The notes beneath the pieces were generated by a model that was not told the origin of the DNA, searched no databases, and saw only the letters and a program-made list of their open reading frames with translations. Positions 31,826-41,695 of a DNA stretch of 41,695 nt are shown here, piece by piece. The first letter of the stretch is position 1, and the number at the start of each line of letters is the position of its first letter. Source of the stretch: Sulfurovum sp. (lineage in GTDB: Bacteria; Campylobacterota; Campylobacteria; Campylobacterales; Sulfurovaceae); contig JAMORY010000024.1 in the NCBI GenBank assembly GCA_027063305.1, positions 1 to 41,695 of the forward strand. The letters are read 5' to 3'. The position numbers and the translations under genes are program-made.

Positions 31826-34402
31826 TTACTTCACCATCGCCTCAAGTTCTTCTTTAGAGACTTGGTTGAAGTTGAGGTATTTATAGACGCTCTCTTTGTT
31901 CTCGTCTGTGATCTTTCTGTTCATGATCTCAAGGTACTCCTCTTTTGTCGGGAGGCGTCCAAGTAATGCAGCAACCGCAGCGACTTCCGCAGAACCAAGA
32001 TAGACTTGCGCGCCTTTACCAAGACGGTTGTCGAAGTTTCTTGTCGATGTGGAGAATACGATCGTATTGTCACCTACACGCGCCTGGTTACCCATACAGA
32101 GTGAACATCCAGGGATCTCCGTTCTAGCACCTGCTGTACCGAAGATAGAGAAGTAACCCTCTTCGATCAACTGTTTCTCATCCATTTTGGTCGGTGGTGC
32201 GATCCAGAGTTTAGACTTCACTGCACCCTCACCCTTAAGTACTTCACCAAGCGCTCTGAATAGACCGATATTAGTCATACAAGAACCGACGAACACTTCA
32301 TCGATCTTCTCGTTCGGACGGTTCGGATCGGCAAGGATCTCAGAAAGAGTTGCAACATCATCCGGATCGTTCGGACATGCCAAGATAGGCTCAGTGATCT
32401 CATTAAGATCGATCTCGATGACCGCTGCATATTCCGCATCTTCGTCACGCTCAAGAAGTTCAGGATTTTTGATCCACTCTTTCATCTTCTCGGCACGTCT
32501 TCTTAGTGTCTCTTTATCTTCATACCCTTGTTCGATAAGCTCTTCGATAAGAACGATGTTAGACTCAAGATACTCGATGATAGGCTCTTTGTTCAACTTA
32601 ACCGTACATGCCGCCGCCGAACGCTCTGCTGATGCATCCGAAAGTTCGAACGCCTGTTCACACTTAAGATCTTCAAGTCCTTCGATCTCAAGGATACGCC
32701 CTGCAAAGATGTTCTTCTTACCTTTCTTCTCAACGGTCAAAAGACCCTCTTTGATCGCCTGGTAAGGGATGGCATTGACAAGGTCACGCAGTGTAATACC
32801 CGGTTGCAATTCACCTTTGAACTTCACAAGAACAGACTCAGGCATGGTAAGTGGCATCATACCGGTTACCGCAGCGAACGCTACAAGACCAGAACCTGCC
32901 GGGAATGAGATACCGATAGGGAATCTTGTGTGAGAGTCTCCACCCGTACCTACAGTATCAGGAAGACACATTCTGTTCAACCAGCTGTGGATAACACCGT
33001 CACCCGGTCTAAGGATGAACCCTTTTCTCTCTGTCCAGAACTTAGGCAGTGTATGCTGAAGCTCGATATCCGCAGGTTTCGGGTACGCCGCTGTGTGACA
33101 GAACGATTGAAGCACGAAGTCCGCACCGAAGCTCAATGCCGCAAGCTCTTTGATCTCATCTCTTGTCATTGGTCCAGTGGTGTCTTGAGAACCGACAGTC
33201 GTACAGACAGGCTCACAGTAAACACCTGGTTTCACACCTTCCATACCACACGCTTTACCGACCATTTTCTGTGCAAGGGTATACCCTTTACCATTATCTG
33301 CCGGCTGTTCAGGTCTGAGGAAAATGTTATCCGGCCCCATACCGAGCGCTTCTCTCGCTTTAGCGGTCAATCCTTTACCGATAATAAGCGGGATACGTCC
33401 ACCCGCTCTCATCTCATCGGGAAGTGTATTTGGCTCAAGCTTGAACTCGGAAACCACTTTACCGTCTTTTTCGATCACACCGTCAAACGGCTTGACAACG
33501 ATCACATCACCGGTTTCGAGGTTATCGACCGGCGCTTGAATAGGAAGACATCCTGAATCTTCTGCAGTATTGAAGAAGATAGGCGCGATAATAGAACCGA
33601 TAACAACCCCGCCTGTTCTCTTGTTAGGGATACCAGGGATATCTCTACCCATATGCCACTGAACAGAGTTGATACCTGACTTTCTTGAAGAACCGGTCCC
33701 TACAACGTCACCTACGTAAGCAAGCGGGTGCCCTTTTTTCTTAAGTTCAGCCATTGTCTCAAGCGGTTTCTCCATTCTTGCAACCAAGAACGCGTTCGCA
33801 TGCAATGGAATATCGGCTCTTGTAAAGGCTTCAGATGCAGGAGAGAGGTCGTCTGTATTCGTCTCGCCCGGTACTTTATATACTGTAAGCGTGATCTCTT
33901 TTTCAAGCTCAGGCTTGTTGGTGAACCACTCGGCGTTCGCCCAAGACTCGATCACCTCTTTTGCGAAGCTGTTACCCTCATCCATAAGGTCTTTTACCGT
34001 ATTGAACGCATCGTAAACAAGGATCGTGTTCTTCAACTCGTCCGCTGCTGCTTGTGCGATCTCAACATGGTTCGATTTCAACGCTTCTACCAATGGCCCT
34101 ACGTTGAACCCACCAAGCATACTACCAAGGATCTTGATCGCATCTACCGGTGTCAATGCTTTACAGTGTGCATCACCCGTAACGATCGCATTGAGGAATG
34201 CTGCTTTCACGTAAGCGGCATCATCCACACCTGCTGGTACGTGGTTCTTCAAAAGATCAAGAAGATAATCCTCTTCTACGATCGGATCGGCTTTCAATAG
34301 TTCAACAAGCTCCGCTGTCTGCTCTGCTGTCAAAGGAAGTGGTGGAACACCAAGTTTCGCACGCTCTTCCGTATGTGCTTTGTAATCTTCTACTAAGGCC
34401 AT
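31826..34402 (-). CDS. acnB: Aconitate hydratase B
   Basis: An 858-aa bifunctional aconitase B, isomerising citrate to isocitrate in the (oxidative or reductive) TCA cycle. The N-terminus [18 protein letters not shown] with a HEAT-like helical domain, [26 protein letters not shown], and the 4Fe-4S cysteines near VGSCMTNIG and the pair in [12 protein letters not shown] are typical AcnB. ATG 34402 follows AGGAG; a 41-residue upstream extension is not credible. Single gene, located between the PLD gene and ftsK. It fits an organism using the reductive TCA cycle, but citrate lyase is not in the window. Confidence 0.96.
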   Translation of the reverse strand: MALVEDYKAHTEERAKLGVPPLPLTAEQTAELVELLKADPIVEEDYLLDLLKNHVPAGVDDAAYVKAAFLNAIVTGDAHCKALTPVDAIKILGSMLGGFNVGPLVEALKSNHVEIAQAAADELKNTILVYDAFNTVKDLMDEGNSFAKEVIESWANAEWFTNKPELEKEITLTVYKVPGETNTDDLSPASEAFTRADIPLHANAFLVARMEKPLETMAELKKKGHPLAYVGDVVGTGSSRKSGINSVQWHMGRDIPGIPNKRTGGVVIGSIIAPIFFNTAEDSGCLPIQAPVDNLETGDVIVVKPFDGVIEKDGKVVSEFKLEPNTLPDEMRAGGRIPLIIGKGLTAKAREALGMGPDNIFLRPEQPADNGKGYTLAQKMVGKACGMEGVKPGVYCEPVCTTVGSQDTTGPMTRDEIKELAALSFGADFVLQSFCHTAAYPKPADIELQHTLPKFWTERKGFILRPGDGVIHSWLNRMCLPDTVGTGGDSHTRFPIGISFPAGSGLVAFAAVTGMMPLTMPESVLVKFKGELQPGITLRDLVNAIPYQAIKEGLLTVEKKGKKNIFAGRILEIEGLEDLKCEQAFELSDASAERSAAACTVKLNKEPIIEYLESNIVLIEELIEQGYEDKETLRRRAEKMKEWIKNPELLERDEDAEYAAVIEIDLNEITEPILACPNDPDDVATLSEILADPNRPNEKIDEVFVGSCMTNIGLFRALGEVLKGEGAVKSKLWIAPPTKMDEKQLIEEGYFSIFGTAGARTEIPGCSLCMGNQARVGDNTIVFSTSTRNFDNRLGKGAQVYLGSAEVAAVAALLGRLPTKEEYLEIMNRKITDENKESVYKYLNFNQVSKEELEAMVK

Positions 34403-34518
34403 ATTCGGTCTCCTATTGTGTAAATTTGTACACAGATAATAGCTAAAAACTGATTTGAAGCTGTTTCTATAAGATAAAGAGATAAAAGAGATAATTTTGA
34501 TGTATCGGATGGTTACAG

Positions 34519-34544
34519 CTGACACACCCGTTCAAGCGTGTCAG
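34519..34544 (-). terminator. Hairpin downstream of ftsK
   Basis: CTGACAC (34519-34525) and GTGTCAG (34538-34544) form perfect 7-bp arms about 34 nt beyond the ftsK stop. No clear T-run follows on the minus strand, so this is tentative. Confidence 0.35.
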
Positions 34545-34577
34545 GCATGCTAGAGAAAATATCTTGGGAAAAAAAGG

Positions 34578-36944
34578 TTAGGCGAGTATCTCCCTGTTCC
34601 CTTTTGCATTCGGTGCCGAAAGTACACCGGTCGCTTCTAGTTGCTCGATGATATTCGCCGAACGGTTGTACCCTATCTGTAACTTTCTCTGCAAGTAGGA
34701 GATGGAGGTTTTTTTATCGGCAAGCACCACCGCTTTCGCCTCTTCATAGAGCGGATCGAGATCTATCGATTTCTCTCCGCTGTCAAGTGATGCGCCACCT
34801 CCTTCAATGAGATAGCTCTCATCGTATTCAGGCACACGCTGCGCCTTGATGAACTCTACGATCTCCTCTATCTCATCCTCGGTTGCCCATGGGGCATGAA
34901 TACGCACAAGCCCTGTAGTACCCGGAGGCGTAAAGAGCCCGTCTCCACGCCCAAGTAGACTCTCAGCTCCCATCGTGTCGAGAATGACCTTTGAATCGAT
35001 CTTCTGTCCAACACGGTAACTGAGCCGTGAAGGGAAGTTCGCCTTGATGATACCCGTAACGACATCTACACTCGGGCGTTGTGTTGCAACGATCAAATGA
35101 ATTCCACATGCTCTTGACTTCTGCGCCAAACGCGCAATGGAGGTTTCTACCTCTTTTCCTCCGTTCATCATCAAGTCAGCAAGCTCATCGATGATCACCA
35201 CAATAAACGGCATCGGCTCTGCCGAACCGTCTTTTTTGACCTTCTGGTTATAGTTATCGATATTCTTCGTACGCTTATCCGCCATCAAGCGATACCGTCT
35301 CTCCATCTCCGCAACCATATTCGCCAGTGCCGCTATCGCCTTTTTGGGCTCGGTGATCACCGGTGTGATCAGATGCGGAATATCATCATAAATGGAGAAC
35401 TCCAGCATCTTCGGGTCGATCATCATCAATTTCAAATGGTCAGGATCGTTCTTATAGAGCAATGAGAGGATCATCGCGTTGATCCCCACCGATTTACCCG
35501 ATCCGGTCGTACCCGCAATGAGTAGGTGCGGCAGTTTCTTGATATCGGTAATGAACGGCTTTCCGACAATATCTTTTCCAAGTGCGATGGTCAGTGGTGA
35601 CTTGGAGTTCTGGAAAAGCTCACTCTCCAATATCTCTCTAAGATAGATAATATCGGAGCTATCGTTAGGTATCTCGATACCTACCACATCACGTCCGGGG
35701 ATCGGTGCTTGTATTCGGATCGTCTCCGCACTCAGTGCCATAGCAAGATCATCTTGCAAGTTAAGGATCTTGGAGACCTTGACGTTAGGTGCCGGTTTGA
35801 ACTCAAAGGTCGTGACCAAAGGACCGCTGTAGGTACGAACCACATCTCCGTTGATATTAAAGAGCTTCAGTTTTTCAAGCAAATTTCCGGATTTGCGGTC
35901 GATCTCCGCTTCATTAACCCGTTTTTTCTGCTTGGGTGCTTTTTGTAAGAAGTCGAGCTTTGGCAATTTAAAGTTCTTCGGCTGTTCGGTTTTCCCTTTA
36001 TCGAGTGCTTGAAGCAGTTTGGAGTTCTCTTCCAGTTCACTAACGATCGTAACACCCGTTTTACGTACAGGCTCCTCCTCTTCAGAAGACATCTTCTCTT
36101 GCTTTGGCGCTTTCTTGCGTGTTTTTGACGACATGTCATCTGCTATCGTCTCTTCCGCTACGGATGCTTTGAGCGTACGTTTTGGCTTCTCTTCCGTTCT
36201 TTTGCCCTTTGTTGTACGTTTTGGTTTCTCGTTTAAACTTGCACGCAACTCCTCTTTGGATATCTCACGCTCCTCAACAACCCTAGGTGCAGAAAGCTCA
36301 TCATCTTCATGCTCATCGTACAAATCGGTCTTAGCTACGCTCTGCTCTGTATCTTCTACCTCCTCATCAGCATCGATCACAGCAGGCATCATCTCATCCT
36401 CCAGTTTTGGAGAAGCAAAGGGATTGCTCATCATGGAACGTACCGAATCTTTAAGGCTTTCTGTAGCCGGCTGTGGAGTACTATCTCTCTCTTTTCGCTC
36501 ATCTATCTCTTTTTGGGGTACGATCACCCTCCATTCAAATGAATCATCGATCACGAACACCAGAAGGAGAGAGACGATCATCAACCAAAAGAGCCACAAG
36601 CCCACTTTCCCGATATAAGGTTGTAAAAAGGCAACGATCTGCGTACCGATCAACCCCGCCTCTTTCTGCTCAAGCAATAATGCCTCCAAGATGATCGCTG
36701 CGATATAGAAGAGTATCCATCCCAGATAGAAATCTATGTTCCTACGTGCTTTCGCATCCGTATAGAGTTTAAAGATCGGATAGAAAAGCAGTAAAATATT
36801 CGCATAGGCAAAATAACCAAAAAGGTGAATATTGGTATCTCCGATCATTTTTCCAATATTTCCGGCAAGTACCGTATCTCTGAAAAATGTCGAAAACACC
36901 CCATATACCAGTAGTATCGATGTAATGATGATCGTGATCTTCAC
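34578..36944 (-). CDS. ftsK: DNA translocase FtsK/SpoIIIE
   Basis: A 788-aa cell-division DNA pump with four hydrophobic N-terminal helices (about 1-130), a charged Glu/Lys/Ser-rich linker (about 140-300), then the motor: ENSKLLQALDKG, LIAGTTGSGKSVGINAM (Walker A), PFIVVIIDELADLMM (Walker B), GIHLIVATQRPSVDVVTG, and the gamma winged-helix end TSISYLQRKLQIGYNRSANIIEQLEA. It starts at GTG 36944 with AGGA about 10 nt upstream. TATAAT on the minus strand at 36985-36980 is a possible -10. Shorter than E. coli FtsK, as usual for Campylobacterota. Confidence 0.95.
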   Translation of the reverse strand: MKITIIITSILLVYGVFSTFFRDTVLAGNIGKMIGDTNIHLFGYFAYANILLLFYPIFKLYTDAKARRNIDFYLGWILFYIAAIILEALLLEQKEAGLIGTQIVAFLQPYIGKVGLWLFWLMIVSLLLVFVIDDSFEWRVIVPQKEIDERKERDSTPQPATESLKDSVRSMMSNPFASPKLEDEMMPAVIDADEEVEDTEQSVAKTDLYDEHEDDELSAPRVVEEREISKEELRASLNEKPKRTTKGKRTEEKPKRTLKASVAEETIADDMSSKTRKKAPKQEKMSSEEEEPVRKTGVTIVSELEENSKLLQALDKGKTEQPKNFKLPKLDFLQKAPKQKKRVNEAEIDRKSGNLLEKLKLFNINGDVVRTYSGPLVTTFEFKPAPNVKVSKILNLQDDLAMALSAETIRIQAPIPGRDVVGIEIPNDSSDIIYLREILESELFQNSKSPLTIALGKDIVGKPFITDIKKLPHLLIAGTTGSGKSVGINAMILSLLYKNDPDHLKLMMIDPKMLEFSIYDDIPHLITPVITEPKKAIAALANMVAEMERRYRLMADKRTKNIDNYNQKVKKDGSAEPMPFIVVIIDELADLMMNGGKEVETSIARLAQKSRACGIHLIVATQRPSVDVVTGIIKANFPSRLSYRVGQKIDSKVILDTMGAESLLGRGDGLFTPPGTTGLVRIHAPWATEDEIEEIVEFIKAQRVPEYDESYLIEGGGASLDSGEKSIDLDPLYEEAKAVVLADKKTSISYLQRKLQIGYNRSANIIEQLEATGVLSAPNAKGNREILA

Positions 36945-36979
36945 GCGCTGTCCTGTGTTAATATTAATTAATGAAGATA

Positions 36980-36985
36980 ATTATA
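36980..36985 (-). promoter_or_regulatory. -10 box of ftsK
   Basis: TATAAT read on the minus strand, 35 bp before the GTG start of ftsK. No clear -35. Confidence 0.4.
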
Positions 36986-37109
36986 ACACAGAAAGATTAG
37001 CCACCTATGAAAAAACGACAAATTGTCATTTTTTTCAAATTCTTCATACTTTTAAGTTACTTTAAGTTGTTAAGGTGTAGAATTTCATCCACGTTGCAAG
37101 ACGTATTGT

Positions 37110-37194
37110 GCCTCGGTGGTGGAATTGGTAGACACGCTAGACTCAAAATCTGGTGGCTTCGGCCGTGTCGGTTCGACTCCGACCCGAGGTACCA
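37110..37194 (+). tRNA. tRNA-Leu (anticodon CAA)
   Basis: An 85-nt type II tRNA ending in encoded CCA. Acceptor GCCTCGG pairs with CCGAGGT (G-U at the first pair). The anticodon arm CTAGA-CTCAAAA-TCTGG gives anticodon CAA. A variable stem GTGGC-TTCG-GCC and the T-arm GTCGG-TTCGACT-CCGAC follow. The D-loop GGTGGAATTGGTAGACAC is the tRNA-Leu form. Confidence 0.95.
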
Positions 37195-37235
37195 CTCCTT
37201 TATCTAGACTTCCTAACTTGATTTTATCAATTTTT

Positions 37236-39023
37236 TTATAATATACAGGTTCTATTACGTCCCTCATGTTTTGCCTGATACATTGCATCGTCCGCTCGTT
37301 TAATAGCAGACTCAATACTCTTATCTTGACTAAAATCCACTTCTGAGACCCCAATACTTACGGTAAAGTGTATCAATACCCCATCCTCTTCGATCAACAA
37401 GCTACACTCTTCCACTCTTTTACGGATACGCTGTGCCAACTTGAACGCGCCCTCTTTAGATGTTTTTGGTAAAAGAAGAATAAACTCCTCTCCGCCATAA
37501 CGGCATGCAATATCACTCTCACGCTTCATCGATTTCATGATCGACGCCAACTTCTCGATCACCCTGTCGCCTGATTGGTGACCATAGGTATCATTGATAT
37601 GTTTGAATTTGTCAATATCAAGCATCATGACACTTAAAGGCTCTTTTTCACGTTTTTCCAATTCAAAGAGCTCAGCGGATATCTCTGAAAAATAGCGACG
37701 GTTATAAAGAGAGGTCAAAGGGTCGGTGATCGCCAATGTTTCTAACGCTTCGGTCTTCTCCTTCACCTTCTGGTCAAGATTCTCGATCTGGTCTTGCAAC
37801 CTATCAACCATTATATTGAAATTCTTTGCCAACAATCCTATCTCATCATCGGTCTTTACCTCTGCTCTGATCTCATAGTTCCCTTCAGCGATCGTATTTG
37901 CCTTTTGGGTCAGATCATCGATCGGCTGTAAGAGCTTTTGAATATAATAGATACTTACCAAAAAAGAAAGCAGTAGTATGCCTCCTGCCACATAAAGTAT
38001 CTTGTTATGCAACTCTTGCGATACCTCTTTAAGTTCACAGACATAAGCTGAAGAAGCAACATAGAGATTCATAGAAGGTATATACTTCACCCAAGAGACC
38101 TTATCATAGACATAGTGTCCCTTATCGGTCGGTTTATCCCATTTATAATACAACACTCCCGACCCATGTCCAGCTTTGACAAGATCATCATAGATATAAC
38201 TATTTTTACCCGGACTTTTATATTTCTTAAAGTTCTTACCCTCCAAATATTCATCAGGATGGATCAACATCTTCTCATCATCAAATATATAGATATATCC
38301 GGTCTTTCCAATCTTTGCATTACGCATGATATGTTTAAGTTCTTCAAGAAGCTCTTTTTTTCGGCGCTGTACTTCAACTTGGATATCATCAATATACATT
38401 CCTGTTCCAACGACCATCTTCCACTCAGGACAGTTCTTGGCATAAGAGAGTTTTTCCTTTGGAACAGGGTCATGCTCGCTTTTATACCACCAATAGCGTA
38501 TGTACCCTTCACCTTTATCTCTGGCTACCTTCAAAATTTTCGGAACGATCGGTTCATTTTTAATATCAAGAACATTCTTCATATTTGTACCAGGACGCAT
38601 ATAGGGGTGAGCAAGTATTGTACAGTTGTAATCAAAGGCAAATAGATAGTTATTATTCCCATAACGTATCTGGCTGATACTACGAAGTAGTTCAGCTTTG
38701 AGATCATCACGCTCTTGGGGAGTGATACGCGCTTGAATGTATGCCTCTTTCATCATGGAATGAACCACTTCAATGATGTTCTTCAACTCTTTTTTATGAC
38801 GCTCAAGAGACTCTTTTTTAAAATCATCCAGACTTTTGGCAACATTGTTTGTCAGCAGAACAACCTTATCCAATACTTCTTTAGCATTCTCCTCTTCAAG
38901 ATTTTGTATGGTCGTATCGATCTGAGGCAGTGCAATAAATACAATAGCGATGGTGTAGAGTGACACAAGAAAGATGATTACAGAAAGTATTTTACGTAAG
39001 ATTTTCGATTTTACCCGTACCAT
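37236..39023 (-). CDS. Double-Cache HAMP diguanylate cyclase
   Basis: A 595-aa membrane sensor that makes cyclic di-GMP. TM1 lies about 9-31; two periplasmic Cache (sCache_2-like) units follow, each with the YLFAFDYNCTILAHP / YIYIFDDEKMLIHPD pattern, ending WKMVVGTGMYIDD and NLYVASSAYV. TM2 is ILYVAGGILLLSFLVSIYYI, then a HAMP (LLQPIDDLTQKANTIAEGNY), a short coiled coil and the GGDEF domain (ITDPLTSLYNRRYF ... YGGEEFILLLP). The active site is GGEEF and the inhibitory I-site RESD sits five residues before it, so product inhibition is expected. ATG 39023 follows GAGGAGT. Ligand unknown. Confidence 0.9.
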   Translation of the reverse strand: MVRVKSKILRKILSVIIFLVSLYTIAIVFIALPQIDTTIQNLEEENAKEVLDKVVLLTNNVAKSLDDFKKESLERHKKELKNIIEVVHSMMKEAYIQARITPQERDDLKAELLRSISQIRYGNNNYLFAFDYNCTILAHPYMRPGTNMKNVLDIKNEPIVPKILKVARDKGEGYIRYWWYKSEHDPVPKEKLSYAKNCPEWKMVVGTGMYIDDIQVEVQRRKKELLEELKHIMRNAKIGKTGYIYIFDDEKMLIHPDEYLEGKNFKKYKSPGKNSYIYDDLVKAGHGSGVLYYKWDKPTDKGHYVYDKVSWVKYIPSMNLYVASSAYVCELKEVSQELHNKILYVAGGILLLSFLVSIYYIQKLLQPIDDLTQKANTIAEGNYEIRAEVKTDDEIGLLAKNFNIMVDRLQDQIENLDQKVKEKTEALETLAITDPLTSLYNRRYFSEISAELFELEKREKEPLSVMMLDIDKFKHINDTYGHQSGDRVIEKLASIMKSMKRESDIACRYGGEEFILLLPKTSKEGAFKLAQRIRKRVEECSLLIEEDGVLIHFTVSIGVSEVDFSQDKSIESAIKRADDAMYQAKHEGRNRTCIL

Positions 39024-39131
39024 GTCAACTCCTCTATCTATATGAATTCTATCACAAATCTAACAAAATACAAAAAAATATTTTTTTCTTCCAATTTTTT
39101 ATTCTATAAAGTTTCTTTCAGTTTTCTCTGC

Positions 39132-39183
39132 TATAATTCCTCTCGTAATTCACGTTACACAGCCTGTTTACACCATGTAAACA
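39132..39183 (+). promoter_or_regulatory. Leader region of tRNA-Gly
   Basis: A TATAAT at 39132-39137 and a perfect stem TGTTTAC-ACCAT-GTAAACA (39165-39183) ending 8 bp before the mature tRNA-Gly. The hairpin is probably part of the 5' leader processed by RNase P. Confidence 0.4.
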
Positions 39184-39191
39184 AACTCCAT

Positions 39192-39268
39192 GCGGGAGTA
39201 GCTCAGTTGGCTAGAGCGTCAGCCTTCCAAGCTGAGGGTCGCGGGTTCGAGTCCCGTCTCCCGCTCCA
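39192..39268 (+). tRNA. tRNA-Gly (anticodon TCC)
   Basis: A 77-nt tRNA with encoded CCA. Acceptor GCGGGAG pairs with CTCCCGC. Anticodon arm TCAGC-CTTCCAA-GCTGA gives TCC. T-arm GCGGG-TTCGAGT-CCCGT is canonical, and the D-arm AGCTCAGTTGGCTAGAGC is normal. Confidence 0.95.
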
Positions 39269-39315
39269 CTTTTCTTGCAATTTTCACAAAAATTATCACT
39301 TTTTAAGACTTTCTC

Positions 39316-39345
39316 TTGACTATAGAACTCTATTTGTGCTATAAA
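39316..39345 (+). promoter_or_regulatory. Promoter of the suf operon
   Basis: TTGACT (39316-39321), 18-bp spacer, TATAAA (39340-39345), 33 bp before the sufB ATG. It is separated from the upstream tRNA-Gly. No clear IscR/RrF2-type operator could be recognised by eye. Confidence 0.55.
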
Positions 39346-39377
39346 TCATACAAAACAACTCCGAATTAGGAAAACCT

Positions 39378-40820
39378 ATGGCACAAGAAGAGATAAACAA
39401 AGCCGTTTCGGGTGAGTATGAGCTTGGTTTCGAGATCGATATCGAAACTGACGTGGTACCGCCCGGACTCAATGAAGATACCATCAGATTCATTTCCAAA
39501 AAGAAAGAAGAGCCCGAGTGGATGCTTGAGCTCAGACTCAAGGCACTCAAAAAGTGGGAGCAGATGACAGAACCCACATGGGGGAAAGTAGACTATGAAC
39601 CCATCGACTACCAGTCCATCTCCTACTACGCCGCACCCAAGACAGGCGGACCGGAGAGCCTTGATGAAGTTGATCCGAAAATTCTGGAAGCATACAACAA
39701 GCTGGGTATCCCGCTTGAGGAGCAAAAGCAGCTTGCAGGGGTGAAGGTTGCTGTCGATGCGGTCGTCGACTCCGTTTCGGTCAAGACCACCTATCAGGCA
39801 GAGCTCGAGAAGCACGGGGTGATCTTCTGCTCCATTTCAGAAGCGATCCGAGACTACCCTGAACTGATCAAGAAGTATATGTTCTCCGTCGTTCCAATGA
39901 CAGACAACTTCTTTGCAGCACTCAACTCTGCGGTCTTTACCGACGGGACGTTCGTCTACATTCCAAAAGGAGTACGATGTCCAATGGAGCTGAGTACCTA
40001 CTTCCGTATCAATGCGCTCAACACCGGACAGTTCGAACGAACCCTCATTGTTGCCGATGAGGGCAGTTACGTCAGCTACAACGAAGGGTGTTCGGCACCC
40101 ATGCGTGATGAGAATCAGTTGCACGCTGCCGTGGTCGAGCTGGTTGCTATGAAAGATGCGGAGATCAAATACTCCACCATCCAAAACTGGTACCCCGGTG
40201 ATGAGGATGGTAAAGGCGGTATCTACAACTTCGTGACCAAACGTGGTATCTGTGAAGGTGAGAACTCCAAGATCAGCTGGACACAGGTGGAGACCGGTTC
40301 TGCCATTACTTGGAAGTACCCAAGCTGTATCTTAAAGGGTGACAACTCCGTCGGAGAATTCTACTCCGTAGCCGTCACCACCCTGGCACAGCAGGCGGAC
40401 ACGGGAACGAAGATGATCCACCTTGGGAAGAACACGAGTTCCACCATCATCTCCAAAGGTATCTCGGCGATGAAGGGACAGAACACCTACCGCGGTCTGG
40501 TCAAGATAGGTGCGAATGCTACGGGTGCTAGAAACTACTCCGAGTGTGACTCCCTGCTTATTGGTGATCAGTGTGGCGCGCACACCTTCCCCTACCTTGA
40601 GAGCAAGGATACACAGGGACAGGTAGAGCATGAGGCGACCACCAGCAAGATCAGCGACGAACAACTGTTTTACCTGCGTCAACGCGGGATAGATGAAGAG
40701 AGTGCGGTCAGTATGATCGTACACGGTTTTTGTAAAGATGTCTTCAACCAGCTGCCTATGGAGTATGCGGTCGAAGCAAAAGCATTATTGAAATTAACAT
40801 TGGAAGGAAGTGTAGGATGA
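39378..40820 (+). CDS. sufB: Fe-S cluster scaffold protein SufB
   Basis: A 480-aa core subunit of the SufBC2D Fe-S cluster assembly scaffold. Typical SufB stretches: [36 protein letters not shown]-like [60 protein letters not shown], and [20 protein letters not shown] with [22 protein letters not shown] 39378 follows AGGA by 8 nt. ATGA overlap with sufC indicates coupled translation. Confidence 0.96.
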   Translation: MAQEEINKAVSGEYELGFEIDIETDVVPPGLNEDTIRFISKKKEEPEWMLELRLKALKKWEQMTEPTWGKVDYEPIDYQSISYYAAPKTGGPESLDEVDPKILEAYNKLGIPLEEQKQLAGVKVAVDAVVDSVSVKTTYQAELEKHGVIFCSISEAIRDYPELIKKYMFSVVPMTDNFFAALNSAVFTDGTFVYIPKGVRCPMELSTYFRINALNTGQFERTLIVADEGSYVSYNEGCSAPMRDENQLHAAVVELVAMKDAEIKYSTIQNWYPGDEDGKGGIYNFVTKRGICEGENSKISWTQVETGSAITWKYPSCILKGDNSVGEFYSVAVTTLAQQADTGTKMIHLGKNTSSTIISKGISAMKGQNTYRGLVKIGANATGARNYSECDSLLIGDQCGAHTFPYLESKDTQGQVEHEATTSKISDEQLFYLRQRGIDEESAVSMIVHGFCKDVFNQLPMEYAVEAKALLKLTLEGSVG

Positions 40821-41572
40821 GTAAAGTATTGGAAATTAAAGATGTTCACGCAAAGATCGGAGAGAAGGAGATCCTCAAGGGGCTTAACCTTGACCTTGAA
40901 CCGGGGAAGGTACATGCCATCATGGGACCAAACGGTGCGGGAAAATCGACACTGAGCAAGACCATTGTGGGTCACTACGATGTGGAAGTGCGTGAGGGTG
41001 ATATTCTCTACAAAGGCAAAAGCATTCTTGAGATGGAACCCGAAGAGAGAGCGTTAGAGGGGATCTTCCTCAGCTTCCAGCACCCTGTGGAGATCCCGGG
41101 GGTCAATAACGCCTATTTTCTCAGAACCGCACTCAACGCCAAGCGTAAACACGAGGGCAAAGAGGAGCTCAATGCAGCCGAGTTCCTCAGAGAGATGAAA
41201 AAGCACCTTGAGATGCTCGGTATGAAAGCCGATATGATCAGCCGTTCTTTGAACGAAGGGTTCTCAGGCGGAGAGAAGAAACGTAACGAAATTTTGCAGA
41301 TGCTGATGCTCGAACCCGATGTGATCATTCTTGACGAGATCGATTCGGGTCTGGACATCGATGCACTCAGAGCGGTCTCTGAAGGCATCAACATGATGAA
41401 GGACGGCAAGCGAAGCTTCCTCGTCATCACCCACTACAGCCGTATTTTGGACTATATCAAACCTGACTATATCCATGTCCTCAAGGATGGAAAGATTATC
41501 AAGACTGCCGGCCCTGAACTGGTAGCACACCTTGAAGAGCACGGGTACGACAGCATCGTTGAGGAAGTGTAA
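40817..41572 (+). CDS. sufC: ABC-type ATPase SufC
   Basis: A 251-aa cytoplasmic ATPase of the SufBC2D complex: Walker [18 protein letters not shown], signature [14 protein letters not shown], Walker [18 protein letters not shown], and the switch His in [13 protein letters not shown]. It overlaps sufB and sufD by start/stop overlap on both sides. Confidence 0.97.
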   Translation: MSKVLEIKDVHAKIGEKEILKGLNLDLEPGKVHAIMGPNGAGKSTLSKTIVGHYDVEVREGDILYKGKSILEMEPEERALEGIFLSFQHPVEIPGVNNAYFLRTALNAKRKHEGKEELNAAEFLREMKKHLEMLGMKADMISRSLNEGFSGGEKKRNEILQMLMLEPDVIILDEIDSGLDIDALRAVSEGINMMKDGKRSFLVITHYSRILDYIKPDYIHVLKDGKIIKTAGPELVAHLEEHGYDSIVEEV

Positions 41573-41695
41573 TGAGACTGAGTGAACTCAAAAACAAAAC
41601 CCTTGTCGAAGCAGCTGCGCTTTTGGGTGTGGATGAAAAGGTTGTGGCACTCGAACGCTTCCTTGCTTTGGGACTTCCGAGCAAAAAGAGTGAAG
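41572..41695 (+). CDS. sufD: SufD, N-terminal part (runs off right edge)
   Basis: ATG 41572 overlaps the sufC stop codon (TAATG). It is open to the window edge for about 41 codons, starting [19 protein letters not shown]. By position after sufB-sufC it is the third scaffold subunit; the sequence itself is too short to prove it. Confidence 0.7.
   Translation, partial: MRLSELKNKTLVEAAALLGVDEKVVALERFLALGLPSKKSE

Noticed and set aside
1-41695. CRISPR array
   Set aside because: No set of regularly spaced direct repeats was seen; the repeats found are inverted or occur twice only.

Overview
This 41.7-kb window looks like the chromosome of a sulfur-oxidising-type Campylobacterota (Epsilonproteobacteria; most like Sulfurovum/Sulfurimonas). 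I infer this from the gene content: an SdhABE-type succinate:quinone oxidoreductase without Tat signal, AcnB, a sufBCD operon, a Cache-GGDEF protein and FtsK. It also fits the many TATAAT -10 boxes with weak or absent -35 boxes. No database search was possible, so the taxon is an inference.

Region 1 (1-6.7 kb, AT-rich) is the start of a chromosomal integron. The 5' part of an integron integrase gene (intI, minus strand) runs off the left edge. A palindrome-rich regulatory/attI region follows, then a cassette array: a gene-less GC-rich mini-cassette (491-644), a very large cassette with one 1454-aa multidomain lipoprotein gene (645-5201), a second related gene-less mini-cassette (5202-5313), and a Phd/ParE-type toxin-antitoxin cassette (5314-6058). 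The boundaries are set by the integron rule that the inverse core (R'') of a cassette's attC is complementary to that cassette's own first bases. This holds for all four units, with one mismatch in the toxin-antitoxin cassette. A small membrane-protein gene and a 199-bp inverted-repeat element end the AT-rich block.

Region 2 (6.7-20.2 kb, higher GC) is housekeeping. It has gph, an FAD oxidoreductase, thiL (opposite strand) and the succinate dehydrogenase locus. The gene just upstream of sdhA encodes what reads as a fused SdhB plus SdhE-half paralogue that has lost nearly all Fe-S cysteines. After sdhABE come a patatin-like phospholipase, a PEMT/ICMT-type membrane methyltransferase, a DUF819 transporter-like protein, a Tyr/His/Arg-rich lipoprotein (minus), and a receiver / coiled-coil / dipeptide-epimerase operon.

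Region 3 (20.2-31.8 kb) has uvrA and a TauE/SafE permease (both minus). An antitoxin/AbiEii-type nucleotidyltransferase pair follows, with a near-consensus promoter and a leaderless start, translationally coupled to a YbgC thioesterase. Next is a minus-strand operon (DUF3047-like protein, DUF4136 lipoprotein, metallophosphoesterase, secreted patatin) divergent from a phospholipase-D-type lipoprotein. This group looks like an envelope phospholipid-turnover locus.

Region 4 (31.8-41.7 kb) carries acnB and ftsK (minus), tRNA-Leu(CAA), a double-Cache HAMP GGDEF diguanylate cyclase (minus), tRNA-Gly(TCC) and the start of a sufB-sufC-sufD operon cut by the right edge. The most notable items are the cysteine-depleted SdhB/SdhE fusion beside sdhABE, and the integron with two structured gene-less mini-cassettes and a 4.5-kb cassette.
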